A stretch of 64,000 bases of DNA from positions 5,118,001 through 5,182,000 of the forward strand of contig NZ_OY762929.1 of assembly GCF_963666675.1 (NCBI RefSeq). The letters are read 5' to 3'. The translations under genes and the position numbers were made by a program. Position 1 is the first letter of the stretch. Every line of letters starts with the position of its first letter. Below the pieces are notes generated by a model, which searched no databases, was not told where the DNA came from, and saw nothing but the letters and a program-made list of their open reading frames with translations. Source of the DNA: an uncultured Desulfobacter sp. GTDB taxonomy: Bacteria; Desulfobacterota; Desulfobacteria; Desulfobacterales; Desulfobacteraceae. This document shows positions 36,537-46,025 of the stretch, in pieces.

Positions 36537-37358
36537 TCAGGTTTGGCTGATTCTCATATGCACCATCGAGCAAACACCAAGCATATCTGCAATGGTAGAT
36601 GCTAATTTTGCTTTAAACGGCACCCCTTGCTTCATTCCTTTGGACATGGGGATTGAATTTATGACCTGAATTCTTTTGTCCCATGTTTCAAGGACGTTTA
36701 CCGGTTTCAGTCCCCATCCCCCATCCATGGATATGCCCATGCCGCCTTTTTTGAGCACCTGCTTTTTCGCAAATTTCATCCCCAAAGGAGAAAGGGAATC
36801 AAAATAAAAATCACATGATTTAAAATAGTCCGCAACTTGAATGAAAAATTCTTTGATCTGCGCTTCATTAAAATAACAAAAGACACCACCGGCCAGAAAC
36901 AGCAATCCGTCCCGGACTGTTATCTGCTTAAACCATTCAGTGTCCAGAAATGAAGAGGCAATGCTTTTGTGCCTGTCACTGTCTTCATAAAAATTTTTCC
37001 TCAGGGTCATGACATCGGGCAGATCAAGTTCATAAAACATGATTTGACCATTATCAATACGGCTGAAGGTGGTGTCCAGGCCACAGCCGATATTGACAAT
37101 TGTCGCCTGGGGATGTTGTTTTATGAACCCTTGCGCCATTTTATCCGTATGCAGGCTGCGTGCAACCCAACCATGCTGTGACATGGATTGGGTTTTTTCA
37201 ATATCTGAAAAATCATAGTCAATCTGATCAATAATCTCCACCGCGCTTTTATCAACCAGCCGCGGGGTCTTTTGCCGTGTTTCATATGCCCTGCCCCATA
37301 ACGGGAGTAAAAGCGTCTCCTCAACAGTGCCGGTTTTGATACGTATTTTCTGAGTCAT
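36537..37358 (-). CDS. SAM-dependent methyltransferase, LCMT/PPM1-like
   Basis: 273 aa. A class I methyltransferase with the glycine motif NIGCGLDTTFSR (about residues 90-101), the acidic YELDLPDVM after strand 2, and LFLAGGVFCYFN, the pattern of the leucine-carboxyl-methyltransferase/PPM1 family that in bacteria often methylates small molecules. It ends the minus-strand unit of two fused ABC exporters (21 nt from the nearer one), so it probably modifies the transported compound. The substrate is not predictable from sequence. Confidence 0.8.
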   Translation of the reverse strand: MTQKIRIKTGTVEETLLLPLWGRAYETRQKTPRLVDKSAVEIIDQIDYDFSDIEKTQSMSQHGWVARSLHTDKMAQGFIKQHPQATIVNIGCGLDTTFSRIDNGQIMFYELDLPDVMTLRKNFYEDSDRHKSIASSFLDTEWFKQITVRDGLLFLAGGVFCYFNEAQIKEFFIQVADYFKSCDFYFDSLSPLGMKFAKKQVLKKGGMGISMDGGWGLKPVNVLETWDKRIQVINSIPMSKGMKQGVPFKAKLASTIADMLGVCSMVHMRISQT

Positions 37359-37378
37359 TATTTTCCTTCCTTATTCGA

Positions 37379-39154
37379 TTAATAGCCTGAAATATTCCAC
37401 TCTTTTGTTCTCTGTTGCGCATGCCACATGGCAGCGTATCTTTTCTGCAGGGTCATTAATTGCGTGTGGGTCCCCTGCTCCGCGATTCTACCGTTTTCCA
37501 CCACCAGGATATTGTCGGCCCCGGCAATGGTGGAGAGGCGGTGGGCGATCACAATAACGGTTTTGTCTGCAACCAGTGTATCGATGGCCTTTTGTACCGC
37601 CACCTCGCTTTGGGTATCCAATGCCGCCGTGGGTTCATCCAGCATGACAACGGGGGCGTCTTTGAGTATGGCCCTTGCGATGCTTATCCGCTGCTTTTCC
37701 CCGCCGGACATAGCCCCCCCGATATCCCCCACTACCGTATTATACCCATCGGGCAAACGGTTGATGAACTCATGGCAAAATGCCTTTTGGGCCGCATCTT
37801 TGACCTGTTCATCCGTGGCACCGGGATTGCCCATCCTGATATTATTTAAGATGGTGTCATCAAACAAATAGACATCCTGAAAGACCACGGATAAATTTTT
37901 CATCAAATCCTCCTGCCTGATTTGCTTGATATCCGTACCACCTATTTTCACCAACCCTTCCTGGGGATCGGCGTAACGCATGATCAATTTGGTAATTGTT
38001 GTTTTGCCGGAACCGGACGGGCCCACAAGGGCCGTCAGTTTACCGGCCGGGATGGAGAAGGAGACATCCTGCAGGGCATATTGATCCTCTTTGGCATAGG
38101 CAAAAGAGACTTGAGAAAACGCAATGTCGAATTGTCTGAGTTCCGCCGGCGGGGAAGCGACCGCCAATGGTTTGATGGAAAGCAATTCCGTTATCCGGAT
38201 AAAAGCGGCATCCATAATATCAAAAACCTGGGTCAGGTTTGAAAACAAAGATAACGGCTCGCTGAAACGAGAGATAATGACCAGCAGTGCGGCGGATACG
38301 GACAGGGTCAGACTGCCCTGAGATATCATAAATACGCCGATGGACAACACAGCAATCAGACCGATCTCCACAATTCCGGACATTACAACCATGGGCGCGA
38401 TAAGCGCTATGACTGATTTTGTCTGTACTTTTTTATGATTACGAAGGGATGCCTGCAGTCCAACAGCCCGTTCGCCGACCTGGTTGGTTGAACGCAACAC
38501 AGGCAGGCCCTGTACATATTCAAGTACGTCTGATTCCACCTGGGCCAGGGCCTTGCCACAGGCTATCTTTCCTCTGCTTGACCCGCTTCTGTGCCACTTT
38601 TGAACAGGCACCGCAATACAGAAAAGCACAAGCATTGCAAAAGCCAGCCGCCATTCAATCATAAAGGTAGCAAGAATCAAAAGAACCGGCGGAATGACCG
38701 TCTGTATGATGACGGAACTGACAATGCCCATGGAGAGCAGGGAATATTCAACCCCGACGGAAAACACATTGTTCAATGTGCCGGTCTTATAAAAATACAG
38801 TTTTTCCAGGGGCATGTTCTTGAGTTTTTCCCCAAGATCAAGGCGCAGCCTGTGGGCGACATCCACGATGGTACCTTTAAAATCAAAGTCATGCCCATAC
38901 CATCTGCAATACAGCTCAACTGCAACCAGCAGCATCATGACAAAAAGCCATAAGGTCGCGCCGGACACAGAAGGCCCAGCGTCGAAAAGAGAGGAGAGCA
39001 GCGGGAAAAAGCACAGATATGCCAATCCTTCGGCAGTAAAGGCGGCAATAAACAGCAGCATGCTTCTTTTATATTCCGGGCCATTCTCTCCGGCTATTGT
39101 TTTCCCCGCCTTATATGACTGCAAAAAGGTGGTCGGTTTTATTTTCGATTCCAT
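37379..39154 (-). CDS. fused ABC transporter (permease-ATPase)
   Basis: 591 aa from the ATG at 39154 (AAGGGG 7 nt upstream; the open frame begins 24 codons earlier). An exporter-fold membrane domain of six helices (about 30-300) is followed by an ATPase with GPSGSGKTT, signature MSGGEKQR and Walker B VVMLDEPTAALD. Together with the adjacent paralogue it should form a heterodimer. The pair resembles YbtP/YbtQ (Irp6/Irp7), exporter-fold proteins that import metallophores, and an AraC regulator sits next door as in that system. Export of a methylated metabolite is the alternative. Confidence 0.85.
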   Translation of the reverse strand: MESKIKPTTFLQSYKAGKTIAGENGPEYKRSMLLFIAAFTAEGLAYLCFFPLLSSLFDAGPSVSGATLWLFVMMLLVAVELYCRWYGHDFDFKGTIVDVAHRLRLDLGEKLKNMPLEKLYFYKTGTLNNVFSVGVEYSLLSMGIVSSVIIQTVIPPVLLILATFMIEWRLAFAMLVLFCIAVPVQKWHRSGSSRGKIACGKALAQVESDVLEYVQGLPVLRSTNQVGERAVGLQASLRNHKKVQTKSVIALIAPMVVMSGIVEIGLIAVLSIGVFMISQGSLTLSVSAALLVIISRFSEPLSLFSNLTQVFDIMDAAFIRITELLSIKPLAVASPPAELRQFDIAFSQVSFAYAKEDQYALQDVSFSIPAGKLTALVGPSGSGKTTITKLIMRYADPQEGLVKIGGTDIKQIRQEDLMKNLSVVFQDVYLFDDTILNNIRMGNPGATDEQVKDAAQKAFCHEFINRLPDGYNTVVGDIGGAMSGGEKQRISIARAILKDAPVVMLDEPTAALDTQSEVAVQKAIDTLVADKTVIVIAHRLSTIAGADNILVVENGRIAEQGTHTQLMTLQKRYAAMWHAQQRTKEWNISGY

Positions 39155-39164
39155 GATAATCCCC

Positions 39165-40943
39165 TTATTTTTGCAGGTTCCACGCCTGTGCCTGTTCGTA
39201 GTTTTTCCAGAGCACTGCGTAAACACCGTTATTGTTAATCAGCTCCCCATGGCGCCCTTTTTCTGCAATCATGCCCTGGTCAAACACAATGATCTGGTTC
39301 ACATCTCTTATGGTGGACAGCCTGTGGGCGATGATGATGACGGTTTTGCCTTTCATCAGACTTGACACCGCACGAATAATCTCTTCCTCGTTTTCCGGGT
39401 CGGCAAAGGCGGTTGCCTCGTCAAGCACAACAATGGGCGCATTTCTCAAGATTGCCCGGGCTATGGTGATTCTCTGCTTCTGCCCGCCAGAAAGCCTCAA
39501 CCCCCTGTCTCCGGCAACGGTTTGGTAGCCGTCTGGGAGCGACAGGATAAAATCATGGATCTGCGATGCCTTTGCCGCTTGGTATATCTCTTCATCCGAG
39601 GCTTCCGGTTTGGCCAGCCTGATGTTGTTGGCAATGGTGTCATTGAATAAGAAGGTATCCTGGAAGACAAACGACACATGGCGCATCAACGTTTCGGGCA
39701 GCATATTGCGAATATCAGTACCGCCGATTCTGATGGTTCCTTTTTCAACATCCCAGAATCTGGGTATCAATCTTGCCACTGTGGTCTTGCCGGCGCCGGA
39801 TGGCCCGACCAGTGCCGTTACGGTCCCTTCCGGGACTTCAAAGCTGACATCTCGCAGGGCATAACTGTCCCTGTTTTCATACCTGAAGCTCACCTGCTCA
39901 AACACGACGGATGCGTCTTTGGGCTGTTGGGGCTGCTCTGACACCGGCATGGTCTTCATGTCCATGATATCCTGTATTCTCAATGCCCCGGCTTCGGATT
40001 TTTTTATGAAGTTATTGAGCCACATGAGCGGCATCATGGCATCCGCCATGCCGGTACTGAGCATCAAAAGGGCTATGAAATAGGGAAAGGCAAGGGTTCC
40101 TGTGGATACAAAAAAAATACCCGCAGCAGTGACGGCCACCAGTGTGGGCATGGGACTTAAAATCAGGATTCCCATCCTGGAGGCGTTACCGGAATAGTCA
40201 TACCACGACTTAACCGCAACCCGGAATTCATCCAGGGCCTTGGTGTATCTTTTAAAGGAACTTGTCCCTGTATCAAAGGTTCTAACCACCGGCATGGCCT
40301 GCACAAACTCAATGACGGCCGAATTAATCATCTCCTGGCTTTCATCATACTTTTTTCTTAGCACTTCATTGTCCCTCATGGCCAAACGCATGAAAATCCC
40401 GCCCAAAAGCAGCACCGTGATGCTCACCAGGGCAAGACGCCAGTCAATGACAAACATCATGACCAGGGACATCACCGGCCCTGCAAGGCTTTTGCCGATA
40501 AACGGGGTGGTGTCCGCCACAAAAGCGTGAAGCATGTTCACATCATCCACAAGCACTTTTTTCAACGTTCCTGACCCGGTGTTGGTAATAAACCCCAAAG
40601 GCAGTTTCGCCAGATGCTCAGAGAGCCTGGTTCTCAGAATCTGCTCAAGACGAAAGGCACCCAGATGGGAAATCACAAAGCCACCCTTGCGGCACAGAAA
40701 ACTGATGATCACCAGAACGGCGATGAGGGTAAGCAAAAGCCAGAGATTAATGCTAAATCCCAACACAGCCGCATGGTCTCCGGTTACAACGGCGTTCAGA
40801 GCCCCGGCCATGAAATATATACCAACTATGGACGCAACCGCGCCAACGGCAGTCATGGCCATTGCCAGATAAATCCAGGACATCACCGGATCCATGATCG
40901 CCCACAATCCTCGTTTTATTTCGTTCTTTTTCATTGTATCCAT
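39165..40943 (-). CDS. fused ABC transporter (permease-ATPase), paralogous partner
   Basis: About 592 aa from the ATG at 40943, or 589 from 40934; the open frame upstream lacks a ribosome site. Six-helix exporter domain (about 20-300), then ATPase with GPSGAGKTT, RLSGGQKQR and Walker B IVVLDEATAFADPE. It is the first gene of the minus-strand operon, 10 nt before the second transporter gene. Both nucleotide-binding domains look complete. Divergent from the araC gene, with direct repeats in the shared promoter. Confidence 0.85.
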   Translation of the reverse strand: MDTMKKNEIKRGLWAIMDPVMSWIYLAMAMTAVGAVASIVGIYFMAGALNAVVTGDHAAVLGFSINLWLLLTLIAVLVIISFLCRKGGFVISHLGAFRLEQILRTRLSEHLAKLPLGFITNTGSGTLKKVLVDDVNMLHAFVADTTPFIGKSLAGPVMSLVMMFVIDWRLALVSITVLLLGGIFMRLAMRDNEVLRKKYDESQEMINSAVIEFVQAMPVVRTFDTGTSSFKRYTKALDEFRVAVKSWYDYSGNASRMGILILSPMPTLVAVTAAGIFFVSTGTLAFPYFIALLMLSTGMADAMMPLMWLNNFIKKSEAGALRIQDIMDMKTMPVSEQPQQPKDASVVFEQVSFRYENRDSYALRDVSFEVPEGTVTALVGPSGAGKTTVARLIPRFWDVEKGTIRIGGTDIRNMLPETLMRHVSFVFQDTFLFNDTIANNIRLAKPEASDEEIYQAAKASQIHDFILSLPDGYQTVAGDRGLRLSGGQKQRITIARAILRNAPIVVLDEATAFADPENEEEIIRAVSSLMKGKTVIIIAHRLSTIRDVNQIIVFDQGMIAEKGRHGELINNNGVYAVLWKNYEQAQAWNLQK

Positions 40944-41020
40944 CCGATCTCGTGTTTTTGTACAACCTTTTATCATTGGAAAAACAAACGGATACAACCT
41001 ACTATGAGAAATAAAAAAAA

Positions 41021-41058
41021 GCTGTCGAATGCGGAACAAATGCTGTCTGAAACTGAAC
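41021..41058. promoter_or_regulatory. 21-bp-spaced direct repeats, candidate AraC-type operator
   Basis: GCTGTCGAATGCGGAAC (41021) and GCTGTCTGAAACTGAAC (41042) agree at 12 of 17 positions with a period of exactly 21 bp, two helical turns. Tandem repeats with this spacing are classic AraC-family sites. They lie between the divergent araC and ABC genes. Confidence 0.55.
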
Positions 41059-41080
41059 TAAAATAAGAAACGCGCATGCA

Positions 41081-41109
41081 TTGACACAAAAGCTTAGTTT
41101 TTGTATGAA
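41081..41109 (+). promoter_or_regulatory. candidate sigma-70 promoter of the araC gene
   Basis: TTGACA at 41081-41086 and TATGAA at 41104-41109 with a 17-bp spacer; start near 41116, about 45 nt before the TTG start codon. The direct repeats lie just upstream, positioned for activation or autoregulation. Confidence 0.6.
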
Positions 41110-41161
41110 TAAAAAATTAGGCAAAGCCGTAACCTTTATTTAAGCGGCAAAGGAATTTAAA

Positions 41162-42172
41162 TTGGAGAAAACAATTATTCTGGAATTCAGTTATGACGAC
41201 TTTATCACCCATTATGGTAAAAAAGTATGTTCCTATACTGAACCGGAGCCCGATGAATTTTTCTGGCATTGTCCCCGGGAGTTGGGGTGCGGTACATTCC
41301 AAAGAGTAAAAATCAGGCCGGGGTTTGATCTGTGGCTGACGGACTGCTCCTTTTGCCGGGATATCATTTTTAAAAATTATGAAATTCCGGTAACCCTCCA
41401 ATTTAACTTTACCCTCTCCGGCCACTATCGTGTCCGCTTTAACGATAACCCGGATTACAATCGGTATTTTGGCGAATTTCATGGGATCAGCTATTATAAT
41501 AGTGCATATTCCTATTGCAGATTAGTCCATGATGTTCCTTCGCGCAGTGTCTCCCTAACCCTTCAACCGAATGTTTTTTTAAACTTTTATAAAAGGCACC
41601 TTCACCTGATACCCCCAATGATTCATGATATGATCCAGGGCAAAGTAAATGCCGGGTACCTGTATCAAAGTACCATTACACCGGCGATTCGGGAGGTCAT
41701 CCACCAAATTATCGGATGCCGTTTTCACGGCATTGCCCGAAAACTGTTTCTTGAGAGCAAGGCCTTGGAGCTGCTTTCGCTCCAACTGGATCAAATATGT
41801 ACAACGCCTCTTTCCAGCCCTTCATGCATGAGAATCCACCGCCATGACAAAAAACGGGTTGAAGGGGTCCGGGACCTGCTTGACGGCAATCTGGAAACGC
41901 CGCCCAGTCTACAGCAACTTGCAAAGGCTGCAGGCATGTCCCACCCCAAACTCAACCGGTGTTTCAAAGAGATGTATGGGATGACTGTATTCCAATATCT
42001 TAGAACAGAGCGGCTCAACAGGGCCAAAATCATGCTTCAGGAAGAAGGCTATTCGGTGACCGAAACCGCCTTTCAGGTGGGATACGATTCGGTGAGCCAC
42101 TTTTCCCAGGTTTACAAAAAGCAATTCGGCGCCTCCCCCAGTGCGTCGGTCAGGTTTATGACCGAAGGCTGA
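41162..42172 (+). CDS. AraC-family regulator (PchR/YbtA-like)
   Basis: 336 aa from a TTG start preceded by AAAGGA at 7 nt; no ATG fits better. The C-terminal ~100 residues hold two helix-turn-helices (LQQLAKAAGMSHPKLNRCF; then VTETAFQVGYDSVSHFSQVYK and FGASPS). The N-terminal ~220 residues are a ligand domain like that of PchR/YbtA, regulators that respond to siderophores. It sits divergently from two exporter-fold ABC genes and upstream of a NitT-type importer, so it probably controls both. Confidence 0.88.
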   Translation: MEKTIILEFSYDDFITHYGKKVCSYTEPEPDEFFWHCPRELGCGTFQRVKIRPGFDLWLTDCSFCRDIIFKNYEIPVTLQFNFTLSGHYRVRFNDNPDYNRYFGEFHGISYYNSAYSYCRLVHDVPSRSVSLTLQPNVFLNFYKRHLHLIPPMIHDMIQGKVNAGYLYQSTITPAIREVIHQIIGCRFHGIARKLFLESKALELLSLQLDQICTTPLSSPSCMRIHRHDKKRVEGVRDLLDGNLETPPSLQQLAKAAGMSHPKLNRCFKEMYGMTVFQYLRTERLNRAKIMLQEEGYSVTETAFQVGYDSVSHFSQVYKKQFGASPSASVRFMTEG

Positions 42173-42378
42173 AGACAACCGGACGATTCAAAATAGTAGC
42201 CTTACCATCCCCCCCTTTAAAGTTGATTTTTCGTACCAGACCCGGTATGCATTAGCCAGTGTAAATGACAGCCATGGGCCAACCTGGTATATTGATTCCC
42301 AGGCAATCCCAACAACCAGAGATGAAAGTAATTAAAGACGATTGTGATACTCATATATCCCCATTGGAGAAGGCGGCG

Positions 42379-43068
42379 ATGCAATTTGCGTGCAGGGGCC
42401 TGACTTTCACCTACCCGGAGGCGGACAAACCGGTTATTGAAAATCTTAATTTTTCCATGAATGCCCCTGGATTTAATGCGGTTTTCGGGCCATCCGGCGT
42501 GGGTAAAACATCTTTTGCTAGAATTCTTGCCGGCGGCAGCAGCGGCCCGGGGGGCAGTGCACTGATTTATGAAGGAATTTCCACCATTTTATATTCTTAC
42601 AACCAGGAGCGTCTGCCCGGCTGGTCCAGCACCGGCAGCCATCTGGACAAGGTCTGCCCCTCAAAAAATGAGGATCTTAAAAAAAAACTGATTAAAATTT
42701 TCAAGGTCGACAGCCTGCTGACGTCACGCTTTTCCCAGCTCTCCATGGGGCAGCAGAACCGGATGAACCTGATTCGCTACCTGATCCAGGATTTTGATCT
42801 GTTGATACTGGATGAAAGCCTTGCCAATGTGGATGAAGCGTTGCGGGAAACCATTGTCCTGGCCATCAAAGAGATCTTTCCGGCCAAACTGTTTCTCTAT
42901 ATTTCCCACAATCTCATGGAGGTGGCACAATTTTGCAAGGATATCCTGGTGTTAAGCCGCCCCGGCAAAGGTGCCGTTGTGGTGCAGGGCCAGGATTATG
43001 GAACAGGATATACGGCAGACCCCAAGGCCATTGACCGGTCCATGCTGGAGATTATGAATGCTGTTTAG
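42379..43068 (+). CDS. NitT/TauT-type ABC importer, ATP-binding protein
   Basis: 229 aa from the ATG at 42379 (GGAGAAGG upstream); the frame is open from 42265, so a longer start is possible. Walker A GPSGVGKTS, signature QLSMGQQNR (one residue off LSGGQ), Walker B LLILDESLANVDE and switch His YISHN. It overlaps the permease gene by 11 nt. The ATPase is shorter and more divergent than typical TauB/SsuB. Works with the next two genes. Confidence 0.82.
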   Translation: MQFACRGLTFTYPEADKPVIENLNFSMNAPGFNAVFGPSGVGKTSFARILAGGSSGPGGSALIYEGISTILYSYNQERLPGWSSTGSHLDKVCPSKNEDLKKKLIKIFKVDSLLTSRFSQLSMGQQNRMNLIRYLIQDFDLLILDESLANVDEALRETIVLAIKEIFPAKLFLYISHNLMEVAQFCKDILVLSRPGKGAVVVQGQDYGTGYTADPKAIDRSMLEIMNAV

Positions 43069-43825
43069 ACGGATCTACCAGTTCTTGATTGTCTATTGCC
43101 TCGGTGTCACAGGGCTTTTGGCCGTTAAATATGCAACAGGCCTGTCCAATTATGTCATTCCCGGTTTACCGCTGATATTTGACACGGCACACAGGGTGCT
43201 GAACGGGTATTTTCTTGACGTGCTCAATACCCTTTCCGTGGCGGTGCTGGGTCAGATGATCTCCATTCTCATGGCCTTTTTTGTGGGTATCCTGGGCCGC
43301 AAGTCATCCTGGGCCGGCTCGTTTATCAAGGTCATGGCCTATAACATCCAGGCCTACCCTATCGTGGCCCTGGCCCCGATCATTTTTATTCTTCTGGGAG
43401 ACGGATTTTTATCCCGCCTGCTCATCGCCTCCATGATCTGTTATTTTCCGCTGCTGCTGTCGGTATTGGGGATCATGGCCTCGCCCATCAAGGACATTGA
43501 ACATTTTTACATCGCCACCGGCCGGATGCGCTGGCAGCTGGAAGTCAAAATCCGTGCCTTTGAAAACTTAAACAAGCTGACCACAGTGATTGCAGGGTCA
43601 TCCACACTGGCCATGGCCGGGACCATTGTGGCTGAATTTATTGCCGCGGATCAAGGCATTGGGTATAGTATACGCATTGCCCTGTACCAGAGTGATCTTG
43701 CCTGCATCCTTGTGGCCCTGTTCTCCATCGGTATCATCATATCCGTGTACCAGGGTATTCTGGAAACCGTGGGCGAACAGCTTAAAAACAAATGGTCTGC
43801 ACCCAAAGGAGGGGATTTGATATGA
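43058..43825 (+). CDS. NitT/TauT-type ABC importer, permease
   Basis: 255 aa with about six transmembrane helices. The EAA-like loop lies near residues 150-170 (GRMRWQLEVKIRAFENL). BPD_transp_1-type inner-membrane subunit that pairs with the upstream ATPase and downstream binding protein. Overlaps both neighbours slightly, indicating translational coupling. Substrate set by the binding protein. Confidence 0.85.
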   Translation: MLFRRIYQFLIVYCLGVTGLLAVKYATGLSNYVIPGLPLIFDTAHRVLNGYFLDVLNTLSVAVLGQMISILMAFFVGILGRKSSWAGSFIKVMAYNIQAYPIVALAPIIFILLGDGFLSRLLIASMICYFPLLLSVLGIMASPIKDIEHFYIATGRMRWQLEVKIRAFENLNKLTTVIAGSSTLAMAGTIVAEFIAADQGIGYSIRIALYQSDLACILVALFSIGIIISVYQGILETVGEQLKNKWSAPKGGDLI

Positions 43826-44823
43826 ATCAAACAATTAAAACCAACGCCATGATCCGGACAGGTCTTCTGGTCTTGTGCATGATATTTTGTTTTACAACCG
43901 CCCCCGCCGTTGCAGGTGACACGCTCAATTACCGCCTGAAATGGCTGTTCAACACCTCTGTGGCCGGTGACATCATCGCCGATACCGGCGGCTTTTTTAA
44001 ACGAGCAGGGTTAGAGGTCTCCGTGAATGAAGGCGGGGCCGGGAAAAATGCCATCAAGGAGCTGGAGCTGGGGTATGCAGACTTTGGTGTGGCATCCGCC
44101 GACCAGGTCATCCGGGCCCTTGAAAAAGGCGCTGATGTGGTGGTTCTGGCCCAGATTTTCCAGGTCAACCCCATGCAGTGGATTTACCGGTCCAACCAGC
44201 CAGAAATCAAGAATCTTTCCGATTTAAAGGGTCGGCACATCGGCGTCACCTTCGGGGGGAACGATGAAACCATCATGAACACCCTTTTGGCCAAGGCAGG
44301 CCTCACACCAAGAGATGTCCGCATATCAAGCGTCCGGTTTGATTTTACCCCGTTTTTAAAAAAAGAAGTGGATGTGTGGCCGGTATACCGCAACTCCCAG
44401 GGGGTGATCCTGGAAGAGAGGCTGGGCGCAGAAAACGAACAGGTAAAATTTTTCAATCCCGCAGATTACGGCGTCTCCTTTGTGGCCAATTCGATTGTAA
44501 CGTCAGGTTCCATGATGAAAAGCCATCCGGACACGGTAAAGGCATTTATGACAGCCTTATTGGCGGCATGGGAATTTGCAATGGAGCCTGCCAACGCACC
44601 CCGGGTATTAGCCCAGATCAAAACAAAGGATAAAGGCACCCAAGACGACATCCGGCAAAAACAGCTCGCAGCCACCCGGCCTTTGATCAAGCCGGACAAC
44701 GAGACAAAAATCGGCATTATTGATACGGAGGCATGGCAGCAGACCGAAAGCATCATGGTCAAGGAAAAACAGATCCAAGCCCCGGTTCGTGTGATAGACC
44801 GCCTGGTTGGACCGAAAAAATAG
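43822..44823 (+). CDS. NMT1/THI5-like ABC substrate-binding protein
   Basis: 333 aa from the ATG at 43822 (GGAGG upstream). A signal peptide ends around ...AVAGDTL. The mature part follows the NMT1/THI5/SsuA fold: YRLKWLFNTSVAGDIIADTGGFF at the start, the hinge region GYADFGVASADQV, and LKGRHIGVTFGGNDET. Members bind thiamine precursors, taurine/sulfonates, riboflavin or similar molecules. Here the partner genes suggest a ligand related to the AraC/ABC/methyltransferase cluster, but nothing proves which. Confidence 0.85.
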   Translation: MNQTIKTNAMIRTGLLVLCMIFCFTTAPAVAGDTLNYRLKWLFNTSVAGDIIADTGGFFKRAGLEVSVNEGGAGKNAIKELELGYADFGVASADQVIRALEKGADVVVLAQIFQVNPMQWIYRSNQPEIKNLSDLKGRHIGVTFGGNDETIMNTLLAKAGLTPRDVRISSVRFDFTPFLKKEVDVWPVYRNSQGVILEERLGAENEQVKFFNPADYGVSFVANSIVTSGSMMKSHPDTVKAFMTALLAAWEFAMEPANAPRVLAQIKTKDKGTQDDIRQKQLAATRPLIKPDNETKIGIIDTEAWQQTESIMVKEKQIQAPVRVIDRLVGPKK

Positions 44824-44855
44824 AGTCATGTGATGAAAAAATATGAATCGAATAG

Positions 44856-45875
44856 TTACTGAAGTCTTTTCTTTTTCCTTTTTATGTACCAATCCTCTTT
44901 ACCGTATAGTTTGTCTGAACATTCGGGGCATAAACCATGACTGAAGTATGCATCAGAATTTTTTTCTATATATGATTCGATTTTATTCCAATACCCTTGA
45001 TCATCACGAATTTTCTTACAGGACGCACAAATGGGCAGCAACCCACTCAATTTTTTAATTTGTGTTGTGGCATCCTCAAGTTTTTCCTTCTCCATTACTA
45101 ATGCGTCCTCGGTTTTCTTACGTTCAGTAATATCTCGATCTATTCCGCGATACCCAATGACCTCTCCTGATTCGTCAAAAAAAGGCACGCCACTTGTTTC
45201 AAGCACAACAGGACTGCCATTTCTATGTATATTAATATTTTCGAATGAAACGAATGTTTTACCTTTGTCCTTCATATCTTTAAATATTTCGCATACGCGC
45301 TCAGATTCTTCCGACGGCATTAACGTGAATGGGGTCTTGCCTATCACCTCCGCCGGTTTGTATCCTAATATTTCCTCAATCTGGGGACTGGCATATAAAT
45401 ATTCACCGTCTCTATTGACCTCCCATATCAGGTCACTTGAGGCTTCGACAAGATTTCTAAATTTTGTTTCGCTTCTTTGTAGCGCGTTTTCTGCTTGTTT
45501 GCGCTTGGTGATATCACGAAAATTACCAAGGACGAATATCCGGTCCCTTATCTTGATAGGGCTTGCTGCTATTTCAACCCAAAAGTGGGAGCCATCCTTT
45601 TTCACCATCTTTGCTTGTCTGAAGCCACTTTCTCCTGCCACAACTTTTGGGAATAACACAATCCCTGATTCTTTTGACACCAGATCTTTGACATTCATCC
45701 CCAATAACTCCGTCTCATTGTAATCGAACATTTTACAAAATGATGGGTTGACCGTGATATAATTCCCCCGGCTGTCTGCTATGCTTATCCCATCGACTGA
45801 TTGTGCCATTATCTCACTATAAAATTTGCTGATTTGTTGCTCAGCGTCTCTGGCTTCATGAAACTCCGTATTGTC
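44856..45875 (-). pseudogene. PAS-domain signalling protein, 3' part (split by IS66)
   Basis: The frame enters at the IS66 boundary (DNTEFHEARDAEQQ) and encodes two PAS domains (about DGISIADSRGNYITVN and LIWEVNRDGEYLYAS), each with a PAC-like ITKRK/ITERK motif, then a cysteine motif (PICASCKKIRDDQGYW, FSHGLCPECSDKLYG) seen at the end of many PAS/response-regulator proteins in this group. No kinase domain follows. The 5' portion lies at 48474-48893. A short in-frame extension into the IS could allow translation of this part alone. Confidence 0.8.
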
Positions 45876-46025
45876 GTGTCCTTTCGGCAAGCCTGTGTAA
45901 ATCAAAAAAATTAAGATAACATTCAAAACAGACCCGATCCAAAAAAACAGTGTGTAAGGCGATGAGGGATAGTTTGCAGTGCAAAAATGTGTCTCAAAAC
46001 ATACTGGATTGGCTAAAAGGTCGTT

